A stretch of 8,763 bases of DNA from Solobacterium sp. (GTDB lineage Bacteria > Bacillota_I > Bacilli_A > Erysipelotrichales > Erysipelotrichaceae). The first letter of the stretch is position 1, and the number at the start of each line of letters is the position of its first letter. Made by a program: the position numbers and the translations under genes. This document shows positions 1-5,894 of the stretch, piece after piece. The stretch lies in NCBI GenBank assembly GCA_017514645.1, contig JAFWJP010000076.1, forward strand, positions 1 through 8,763. Reading direction: 5' to 3'. The notes beneath the pieces were generated by a model. That model was given only the letters and a program-made list of their open reading frames with translations. It was not told where the DNA came from and did no database searches.

Positions 1-749
1 AGGGTGATGGGATCCGCGCATTCCGGACAGAAACGAGGAATGGCAGGTCCGTCGATGAAGGCACCACAGTGTGCGCAACGGATGAAGCAGACATACCGTT
101 TTGCCGGTGTTTCTGCCGTGGCTGCCAACGGTGTCTCAATCGTTTCCTCCGTGATCGTCCCCGGCTTGATCGTGTTGACCGCTTCATTGGTCAGTGCGTT
201 GTGTTCGATGAAGGTCTCATCGTGCAGAATTTCCGAAGTGTGCATGCTGAAGAGGTCGATCCGGATATCCGAATCGATGTTGTCGTTTTTCACGCTCATC
301 TTGACAACAAAGCCGGCTTCATACTCATACTTCGGTGGATCAAAAGAAACCTTGTTTCCCTGATCATCCTTGTCGAAGATCTCATCCGAGTCTTCATCGA
401 TTCTCTTCTCGATGGAGATCACATCACTGAACGAGAAGATATCCGGATTCGTCCGGGAGAAGTCCGCACTGCGGGAAATCACGAATTTCCGGGCAGCTTC
501 ATCGATCCAGATCTTCTGGGCGTCTCCGTAGTTCTTTGTAATGTTCAGGGAAGAGAGCTTTGTTTTGTTTTTCTCCCGGTAGGCCAGATGTTCCTTGATG
601 AATGCCAGATTCTGATGTCTGCGGGAGATGTAGGGGGAAAGCTTCTGCGTGCATTCCTTGCAGAGATGTCCGTCTTCCAGCTTTGTAGTTCCGAGCAGTC
701 CCAGCTTATTGCCGCAGATGTCACAGTATTTCGCATCAAACAGTCCCAT
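1..749 (-). CDS. DUF4428 zinc-ribbon protein (C-terminus cut by window edge)
   Basis: The first 249 residues of this protein are visible; it continues past the left edge. It starts with a DUF4428-type N-terminus: a treble-clef-like zinc site formed by C9/C12 (CDICGNK) and C30/C33 (CKEC) around the family phrase LGLLGTTKLEDGHLC. A middle region of about 170 residues has no recognised catalytic motif; its part around residues 75-185 looks like beta-rich PH-like sequence (inference). A second zinc ribbon with C225/C228 and C241/C244 (CAHCGAF, CPECADP) lies at the truncated end, after a T/E-rich linker. The ATG at 749 is preceded by a strong AGGAGG site with good spacing. Function is unknown; family members are probably intracellular zinc-binding proteins. 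It has its own putative promoter, so it is not clearly tied to the corrinoid genes next door. Identification as DUF4428 is fairly sure; no biochemical role can be given. Confidence 0.85.
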   Translation of the reverse strand, partial: MGLFDAKYCDICGNKLGLLGTTKLEDGHLCKECTQKLSPYISRRHQNLAFIKEHLAYREKNKTKLSSLNITKNYGDAQKIWIDEAARKFVISRSADFSRTNPDIFSFSDVISIEKRIDEDSDEIFDKDDQGNKVSFDPPKYEYEAGFVVKMSVKNDNIDSDIRIDLFSMHTSEILHDETFIEHNALTNEAVNTIKPGTITEETIETPLAATAETPAKRYVCFIRCAHCGAFIDGPAIPRFCPECADPIT

Positions 750-772
750 GATCAATACCTCCTGTTGATTTC

Positions 773-801
773 ATTGTAAAAGGTGAGAACGGATTTGTCC
801 T
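773..801 (-). promoter_or_regulatory. Putative promoter of the DUF4428 gene
   Basis: On the minus strand a TACAAT -10 box (773-778) lies 17 bp downstream of AGGACA (796-801), which matches 4 of 6 positions of the TTGACA -35 consensus. The -35 box sits inside the terminator stem of the upstream operon, so termination and new initiation share the same bases. The predicted start would be only about 20 nt ahead of the ATG at 749, leaving room for the AGGAGG ribosome binding site. Confidence 0.5.
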
Positions 802-806
802 CACCT
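777..806 (-). terminator. Rho-independent terminator of the DUF2284/UROD-corrinoid operon
   Basis: Read on the minus strand, AGGTGAGGAC (797-806) pairs with GTTCTCACCT (781-790) to form a 10-bp stem with one G-U pair and a 6-nt loop, followed by TTTTAC. It begins 9 bp after the stop codon of the corrinoid fusion gene. The U-tract is short, so some read-through into the DUF4428 gene is possible. Confidence 0.75.
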
Positions 807-815
807 GATTGGATA

Positions 816-2531
816 TTATTTGCGCAGTGCTGCAGCAGCAGCTCTGGCTGCCTGGGCAGCGTCGTCAGTGTAGATGTCCGCTCCGATCTCATCACAGAAC
901 TCCTGGGTGATCGGCGCGCCGCCGATCATGATCTTTATATGATCCCGTATTCCGCGTTCCTCGGCGATTTCCACCACCCGGCGCATTTCATTCATTGTTG
1001 TTGTCAGAAGCGCTGAGCAGGCGATGATGTCGCAGTGTTCATCGATCGCTGTCTGGACGAATGTCTCCGCAGAGACATCAACGCCGAGATCCACAACTTC
1101 GATGCCGGCTCCTTCCATCATGATCTTCACCAGGTTCTTGCCGATATCATGCATATCACCTTTGACAGTGCCGAGACAGGCTTTTCCGAGGGACGTGCTG
1201 TTCTCTGAAGCGAAGAGGGGGCGAAGAATGTCCAGAGCTGCATTCATGCATCTCGCAGCGATGAGCATCTCCGGTACAAAGGCTTTCCCGGCAGAGAAAT
1301 CATCTCCGAGTTTTGTCATGCCCGGCATCAGACCGTCTGAAAGGATGGTCTGGGCGGAGATTCCCTGTGCAAGTGCCTGCTCCGTCAGCGCAACGACCTG
1401 TTTTCTTCTTCCGCGAGTCAAAGCGTCGGAAACCGCTGAGAGCAGTTCGGTATTACGGCTGTCCTGTACATCTGCGCCGGTTGATGCTGTTCTTTGGACA
1501 CCGCGGATCCGGTGCGGGATCTCTGCTGTGAAGAACTTCGGCATGTGCAGGGCGGCGTTGTACAGATCGATTTCCTCATTGATGACCGGGTCAACATGCG
1601 GACAGACGGTACCCGGCAGACCGTAGGTAATGCAGGGAATGTAATGACCGCCGGGGCAGTTCCGGGCCAGCGTACTGCGGACATAATCCCGGATCTCTGT
1701 TTCACCGGCATCGGGACGGTCAATGGCTGCGCCGATGCCGCCCATCAGGACCATCCGTCCGTTCAGCTGTCTCTGCAGTGCGGGGATGTCATTCTCCGGC
1801 AGGGTACCCTGCCATACCTGGATTCCAACATCGACCATGTCTTCAATGATCGGCACGAGGTAGGAATCCGCATGGTGAACGGTGATGACTCCCTGTTCAC
1901 GGATATATCCGTAGAATCTGCGGTAGGGCTCCTTGAAGAATTCACGCCACATCTCCGGCTTCATGAACAGCGCTTCCTTGGTTCCCCAGTCATCATGGGT
2001 GAAGATGACCTCAGGATGGAGGCGGTCGATGAGCAGTTTTACATAGCGCATCCGGTAGTCTGTGATGTATTCAATGAGTTCCCTGAGTTCATCCGGGTAT
2101 TCGTACAGTGCAGTCAGGGTGTCTTCAAATCCCATGAGGAAATGCAGCTGTTCAAAGATTCCGGTTGCCATGAATCCGGTGATCAGTTTCCGGTCCCCGG
2201 CTTTTTCCTTCGCTTCACGGATGCAGGCTTCCCAGCCTTCCTGACAGTTGGCTTCGATGTCCGGCGCATGGACATAGTCCTGCCAGTGTGCAATATCCTT
2301 GCATACCTTCAGTTCTTCTGTCGTCACCGGCATCGGTCCGGGTGCGTCCATGGGGAAGCTGATCGTTGTACCCCAGCGGTCCTTCGCAGTTGTGCCCCGT
2401 ACCCGGCTTCCGCGCAGATAAGCATTGATCGGGTCATTCAGAACCATGTGCAGGGCTTCGTATTGTTTCAGCTGGCGGTCCGGCTGTCCGTCCGGTCTGA
2501 GCAGTTCCAGAAACAGTTCCTTCGGTGTCAT
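816..2531 (-). CDS. UROD-type methyltransferase fused to corrinoid-binding domain
   Basis: This 571-residue protein joins two parts of a corrinoid methyl-transfer system. Residues 1-345 resemble the uroporphyrinogen decarboxylase/MtaA/CmuA TIM-barrel family (HDDWGTKEALFMKPEMWREF at about 179-198). Residues about 362-445 form the four-helix cap (B12-binding-2) and 448-571 the Rossmann B12-binding domain. D459-x-H461-x2-G464 (KGDMHDIGKN) is the base-off/His-on motif; 41 residues later comes S506-A-L508 and then G537-G538, the canonical spacing. H461 should be the lower cobalt ligand. The order methyltransferase-corrinoid resembles CmuA of chloromethane degraders. The reaction is probably methyl transfer to or from bound cobalamin in the cytoplasm; the substrate is unknown. 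The ATG at 2531 overlaps the stop of the DUF2284 gene (ATGA), with GAAGG upstream; a longer in-frame extension to 2960 lies inside that gene and is rejected. The zinc motif expected near residue 220 looks altered (H219-H220-A-D222). Confidence 0.93.
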   Translation of the reverse strand: MTPKELFLELLRPDGQPDRQLKQYEALHMVLNDPINAYLRGSRVRGTTAKDRWGTTISFPMDAPGPMPVTTEELKVCKDIAHWQDYVHAPDIEANCQEGWEACIREAKEKAGDRKLITGFMATGIFEQLHFLMGFEDTLTALYEYPDELRELIEYITDYRMRYVKLLIDRLHPEVIFTHDDWGTKEALFMKPEMWREFFKEPYRRFYGYIREQGVITVHHADSYLVPIIEDMVDVGIQVWQGTLPENDIPALQRQLNGRMVLMGGIGAAIDRPDAGETEIRDYVRSTLARNCPGGHYIPCITYGLPGTVCPHVDPVINEEIDLYNAALHMPKFFTAEIPHRIRGVQRTASTGADVQDSRNTELLSAVSDALTRGRRKQVVALTEQALAQGISAQTILSDGLMPGMTKLGDDFSAGKAFVPEMLIAARCMNAALDILRPLFASENSTSLGKACLGTVKGDMHDIGKNLVKIMMEGAGIEVVDLGVDVSAETFVQTAIDEHCDIIACSALLTTTMNEMRRVVEIAEERGIRDHIKIMIGGAPITQEFCDEIGADIYTDDAAQAARAAAAALRK

Positions 2532-3073
2532 TGGGCGATACCTTCTTTCATCAGAATACAGGAAGTGAATGTCAGGGTCTTCGGTCCGTAGTAGTACTGC
2601 AGACCGGATTTCAGGCAGACATCGCTGACGAGCAGTCCGTAGGCTTCCATGGAGGAGAAACGCTTCTCCGGAAAACGGCAGGGACGGTCGGGATACGTGC
2701 AGGTCCTGCACAATGTACAGGCACCGGCACCCAGAGGCAGACAGTTTCCGTGCAGAAGACGCATCTGCCGGGTGAGGGTCATGAACATCTGCTTGTGTTT
2801 CTTTTCGGTTTCCTTCACGGATTCGTAATCGAATTCGTCCTGCATGAGGGCTGTGGTCTGGACGATGATGCCGGTATTGTACCGTTTCATCCGGGAAGCA
2901 CACTGTTCCAGTGATCCGCAGGCCGGGGGACAGCTCCAGCTCTTCCCGTACATCCGGCATTTACCGGTGATGCACATAGCGCGTACGTCCTGACGGGCTT
3001 CCAGAGCGGAGGGGTCCAGCAGTGCAGCGTGGGAGAATCCGATGTCTTTTGCCAGCGCAAGCGCTTGTTCCAT
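2528..3073 (-). CDS. DUF2284 cysteine-rich metal-binding protein
   Basis: This 181-residue protein matches the DUF2284 family of predicted metal-binding proteins. Twelve cysteines are visible: C34, C39, C48, C52 and C58 in the N-terminal half (MCITGKCRMYGKSWSCPPAC), then C111 and a ferredoxin-like run C119-x2-C122-x2-C125-x6-C132, and finally C153 and C172. The spacing suggests at least one Fe-S cluster, so a redox or electron-transfer role for the co-transcribed corrinoid protein is likely, but this is inference. There is no signal peptide or membrane segment, so it is probably cytoplasmic. It is the first gene of a minus-strand operon; its TGA overlaps the ATG of the UROD-corrinoid gene by 4 bp, so translation is probably coupled. 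The start is supported by GGAGG (3078-3082) just ahead of the ATG at 3073. DUF2284 is often seen near corrinoid methyltransferases; no activity is established that I know of. Confidence 0.88.
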   Translation of the reverse strand: MEQALALAKDIGFSHAALLDPSALEARQDVRAMCITGKCRMYGKSWSCPPACGSLEQCASRMKRYNTGIIVQTTALMQDEFDYESVKETEKKHKQMFMTLTRQMRLLHGNCLPLGAGACTLCRTCTYPDRPCRFPEKRFSSMEAYGLLVSDVCLKSGLQYYYGPKTLTFTSCILMKEGIAQ

Positions 3074-3089
3074 GAGGCCTCCTGCAGGG

Positions 3090-3118
3090 TTTTTTCCCTT
3101 TCCTATTTGAAGTATAAT
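3090..3118 (+). promoter_or_regulatory. Putative promoter of the activator/homocysteine methyltransferase operon
   Basis: A perfect TATAAT -10 box lies at 3113-3118. The -35 window (3090-3095) is a run of T, so only a weak match exists there. The predicted start near 3125 leaves a leader of roughly 25 nt before the first usable ATG, with no Shine-Dalgarno match in it. The -10 box shares four base pairs with the -10 box of the opposite-strand promoter, so the two promoters cannot be occupied at the same time. Confidence 0.45.
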
Positions 3119-3139
3119 TCCAATTGAACCAAAACAGAA
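3111..3139 (-). promoter_or_regulatory. Putative promoter of the DUF2284/UROD-corrinoid operon
   Basis: On the minus strand TATACT (3111-3116) is a good -10 box. The -35 position at 17-bp spacing (3134-3139) reads TTCTGT, a poor match, so an activator or an alternative start may be involved. The -10 box overlaps the -10 box of the divergent plus-strand promoter, inside an imperfect palindrome at 3107-3123. Transcription would start about 30 nt before the ATG at 3073. Confidence 0.4.
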
Positions 3140-3147
3140 ACACTTTT

Positions 3148-4632
3148 ATGCGTATGAAGGAACTGCGGATCAAAGATCATGGGAACATATACTGCGTACA
3201 GGCAGAAGAAGACAGCAGTCTGCTGGATGTTTTCCGTGCGCACGGCATTCGGGTGCCGGCAGTGTGCGGGGGACAGGGAACGTGCGGTAAATGCCGGGTA
3301 AAGACGGATATCGGTGAAGTACTTGCCTGCCGTACATATATGAAGGAGATCCATGAGGCGGAAACCATTGAGGAAGGATCCGGACTGATCCAGGACATGA
3401 TCATTGCGGAGACAGGACCCGGGAACAAACAAGGAACCGGTGCTGCGGTGGATCTCGGTACAACGACGATCGTTGTAAAGGTGTTCGATCTGGAGAGCGG
3501 GAAGGAACTGGGAACGCAGAGCGCCTGGAATGATCAGCGCAGCTACGGCGCGGATGTGATCAGCCGGATCAAGTACTGCATGGATCATCCCGATGGTCTT
3601 CAGACGCTGCAGAATACTGTCAATGAACAGATCGAAGATATGATCCGGCACATCGTTCCGGAAGTAACGGAGACCGTGATTGCGGGCAATACAGTGATGG
3701 AGCACATCGCTGCCGGTATTTCCCCGGTATCCATCGCACAGGCGCCGTACCGCCCGGAAACACTGTTTCAGGAGAAAGCAGAGGGACCGGTACAGTACAT
3801 GCCCTGCGCTGCCGGGTATGTCGGGGGAGATATCACAGCCGGTCCGCTGGCATGCGATCTTCTCGGAGAACCGGGGACAACCCTGTTCCTGGACATCGGT
3901 ACCAACGGTGAGATGGTCCTGTACCGGGATGGAAGGTTTCTGTGCTGTGCTGCAGCGTCCGGTCCGGCATTTGAAGGAGCGGACATTAGCTGCGGAATGC
4001 CGGCGGTCAGCGGTGCGGTCTCCAGGGCTGCCATGGATGATGGTCTGCGTATGGATGTCATCGGGAATACAGAAGCGCGGGGGATCTGCGGTTCCGGTCT
4101 TCTGGATCTGATCGCTGTCCTGCTCGAAGAAGGTGTCATCGATTCCTTCGGCCGTCTTCTTCCTCCGGATGAAGCTCCGGAAGCCTGGACATCCATGCTC
4201 GAGGAAGATGAGAACGGAAACGGGCGGCTGCGGATCAATGAACAGGTATTCCTGAGTGCAGCGGATGTACGTCAGGTCCAGCTGGCCAAAGGTGCAGTTG
4301 CGGCAGGCATCGAGATCCTTCTGTGCACCGCGGGTATCACTGCAGACGATGTGAGCCGGGTGATCCTTGCGGGCGGATTCGGATCGAAGATGGATCCCCG
4401 GAGCGCGGAGATCATCGGAATGATACCGGAAGGTTCTGCGGACAAAACTGTTCCGGCAGGGGATACTGCACTGGCAGGCGCTGTCCGCGTACTCCTGAAC
4501 GAAGAAGAATATGATACACTGAAGGAAATCCTGTCACGATGCACATATATTGAACTGTCCGGCCATCCGGACTTCAACAGGATCTTTACGGAGAAGATGC
4601 TGTTCGGCGAGGAGGAAGAATTATGGAACTGA
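3148..4632 (+). CDS. RACo/RamA-like corrinoid reductive activator (2Fe-2S + ASKHA)
   Basis: This protein of about 494 residues probably reduces inactive Co(II) corrinoid to Co(I) in an ATP-dependent reaction, as RACo and RamA do. Residues 1-80 form a plant-type 2Fe-2S ferredoxin domain with C40-x5-C46-x2-C49-x11-C61 (CGGQGTCGKC). The rest is an ASKHA/DUF4445 ATPase: a phosphate loop D102-LGTTT, a second one in FLDIGTNGEMVL, the GSGLLDL segment, and the adenosine-motif phrase VILAGGFGSKMDP near the C-terminus. It is shorter than RACo (about 630 residues): the ASKHA core follows the ferredoxin domain directly, so the linker and middle domain of RACo seem missing. It is divergent from the corrinoid protein it would serve and overlaps the next gene by 10 bp. 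The start is uncertain: ATG at 3148 or 3154, neither with a ribosome binding site; a TTG at 3124 falls at the predicted transcription start and is unlikely. Confidence 0.92.
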   Translation: MRMKELRIKDHGNIYCVQAEEDSSLLDVFRAHGIRVPAVCGGQGTCGKCRVKTDIGEVLACRTYMKEIHEAETIEEGSGLIQDMIIAETGPGNKQGTGAAVDLGTTTIVVKVFDLESGKELGTQSAWNDQRSYGADVISRIKYCMDHPDGLQTLQNTVNEQIEDMIRHIVPEVTETVIAGNTVMEHIAAGISPVSIAQAPYRPETLFQEKAEGPVQYMPCAAGYVGGDITAGPLACDLLGEPGTTLFLDIGTNGEMVLYRDGRFLCCAAASGPAFEGADISCGMPAVSGAVSRAAMDDGLRMDVIGNTEARGICGSGLLDLIAVLLEEGVIDSFGRLLPPDEAPEAWTSMLEEDENGNGRLRINEQVFLSAADVRQVQLAKGAVAAGIEILLCTAGITADDVSRVILAGGFGSKMDPRSAEIIGMIPEGSADKTVPAGDTALAGAVRVLLNEEEYDTLKEILSRCTYIELSGHPDFNRIFTEKMLFGEEEELWN

Positions 4633-5840
4633 GATTCCCGCTCTTGATGGACGCTGCAACCGGAACGGAACTGCAGAAGCACGGAATGCCTGCAGGTGCC
4701 TGTTCCGAACAATGGACACTGGATCATCCGGATGTCATGATCAACATCCAGAAGGGTTATATTGCCGCCGGCAGCCAGGTCGTCTATACACCGACCTTCG
4801 GTGCCAACCGGGTCAAACTCGAAGCCAATCACATCTTCAACAAAGTCGGAGAATACAATCAGCGCCTGGCAGCCATTGCCAAAGAAGCGGCAGGGGACAA
4901 AGCCATGGTTGCCGGAGATATTGCCCCGACCGGGCTTTTCCTGTACCCGATGGGCTCCACGACGTTTGAAGATTTCTACGAAATCTACAAAGAACAGGCA
5001 GCAGCGCTGGAAAGTGCCGGAGTAGACTTCTTCGTCATCGAAACCATGATGACGGTAGCGGAAGCCAGAGCAGCCCTGCTGGCGGTAAAGGATGTCAGTG
5101 ACAAGCCGGTGTTTGTATCGTTTACCTGTGATGAAAACGGGAGGACGCTGACGGGATGCGATGTGACGGCAGTGCTGGAGATCATGCAGGGAATGGGCGC
5201 GGACGCGTTCGGACTGAACTGTTCCGTCGGACCGGACAAGATGATCACACAGCTCAAACGGCTGGGCAGACTGGCAAGAGTACCGCTGATCGCCAAGGCC
5301 AATGCCGGCATGCCGCAGCTCATTGACGGAAAGACGGTCTATGACTGTCCGCCGGATGTGTATACGGAATACACCGGGGAGATGGCGGAAGCCGGGGTCA
5401 TGGTGTACGGCGGATGCTGCGGAACGGATGCGTCACACATTGCAGCACTGAAGGAAAAGCTGGCAGAACTGCGCATGAAGCACCCGGATCCGGAATACAC
5501 GGACAAGCTTCCGTGTGCTACGGAAAAGGAACTGTTCTTCCTGGAACCGGATGCCGGTTACAGCAGAGTTCTGGACTGTACGCCGGAGCTGGAGGATACG
5601 CTGGAAGATGCACTGGAAGATGAGGATCCCATCGTTGCCATTGCCATCCGCAGGGAAGAGGAACTCGATACCTTTGCCGATTACCAGTATATGATCAGCA
5701 AGCCGCTGTGCATCGTCTGCGACAATGCAGAACTGCTGGAAGCAGCGCTGCGTCTGTATCAGGGCAGAGCGCTCTACGACGGGAATCTTCCAGCAGAGGT
5801 GCTGAAGAAGTTCAGCAGGAAGTACGGACTGCTGTATTGA
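4623..5840 (+). CDS. Homocysteine S-methyltransferase-family protein with extra C-terminal tail
   Basis: Residues 1-285 of this 405-residue protein are a homocysteine S-methyltransferase TIM barrel, like the N-terminal domain of cobalamin-dependent methionine synthase MetH. The start LLMDAATGTELQKHG, the segment FGANRVKLE and the zinc ligands C200 (GLNCSVGP) and C265/C266 (YGGCCGTDASHI) are all present, so it should activate a thiol such as homocysteine and accept a methyl group from a corrinoid. The pterin-binding, B12 and AdoMet activation domains of MetH are absent; a corrinoid domain and an activator are instead encoded by neighbours. Residues 290-405 form an unrecognised tail with an acidic stretch (about 321-335) and a segment at 358-390 faintly like a strand of a pterin-binding barrel. 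The ATG at 4623 has GAGGAGG upstream and overlaps the activator gene by 10 bp, which implies coupled translation. The acceptor could be a thiol other than homocysteine. Confidence 0.9.
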   Translation: MELRFPLLMDAATGTELQKHGMPAGACSEQWTLDHPDVMINIQKGYIAAGSQVVYTPTFGANRVKLEANHIFNKVGEYNQRLAAIAKEAAGDKAMVAGDIAPTGLFLYPMGSTTFEDFYEIYKEQAAALESAGVDFFVIETMMTVAEARAALLAVKDVSDKPVFVSFTCDENGRTLTGCDVTAVLEIMQGMGADAFGLNCSVGPDKMITQLKRLGRLARVPLIAKANAGMPQLIDGKTVYDCPPDVYTEYTGEMAEAGVMVYGGCCGTDASHIAALKEKLAELRMKHPDPEYTDKLPCATEKELFFLEPDAGYSRVLDCTPELEDTLEDALEDEDPIVAIAIRREEELDTFADYQYMISKPLCIVCDNAELLEAALRLYQGRALYDGNLPAEVLKKFSRKYGLLY

Positions 5841-5861
5841 GGACAGAGGTTCTGTCCTTTT
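5840..5861 (+). terminator. Rho-independent terminator of the activator/homocysteine methyltransferase operon
   Basis: AGGACAGA (5840-5847) pairs perfectly with TCTGTCCT (5851-5858) across a 3-nt loop, followed by TTTGTT. The stem starts at the last base of the TGA stop codon of the upstream gene. Confidence 0.75.
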
Positions 5862-5869
5862 GTTATAAT
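5840..5869 (+). promoter_or_regulatory. Putative promoter of the esterase/QueG-like operon
   Basis: A perfect TATAAT (5864-5869) lies 18 bp downstream of AGGACA (5840-5845). As at the DUF4428 promoter, the -35 box is the outer arm of the preceding terminator stem. A start near 5876 would give a leader of about 20 nt carrying GAGGT ahead of the ATG at 5895. Confidence 0.5.
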
Positions 5870-5894
5870 AGGTTCAAAGAAATGAGGTAGGATC

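Noticed and set aside
69..779. Plus-strand open frame of 236 codons
   Set aside because: It is antisense to the DUF4428 gene, whose zinc motifs and ribosome binding site are convincing; the plus frame has no family features.
1494..2591. Long plus-strand open frame of 365 codons
   Set aside because: It is antisense to the UROD-corrinoid gene, shows no recognisable domain and is explained by the codon bias of the real gene.
2532..2960. Extension of the UROD-corrinoid reading frame to 714 residues
   Set aside because: The extra 143 codons lie inside the well-supported DUF2284 gene in another frame and do not resemble the UROD family; the ATG at 2531 has a ribosome binding site and an ATGA overlap.
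3079..3098. Possible terminator or operator around CCTGCAGG and the T-run upstream of the activator gene
   Set aside because: The palindrome is only 8 bp with no loop, and it overlaps the ribosome binding site of the DUF2284 gene; the T-run does not follow a stable stem on the plus strand.
3124..3147. TTG start at 3124 for the activator gene
   Set aside because: It coincides with the predicted transcription start of the TATAAT promoter and has no ribosome binding site; the ferredoxin domain begins only after the ATG codons at 3148 and 3154.
3074..3147. A SAM or cobalamin riboswitch upstream of the methyltransferase operons
   Set aside because: The divergent gap is only 74 bp and has none of the conserved aptamer elements; the only riboswitch signal is at the right edge.
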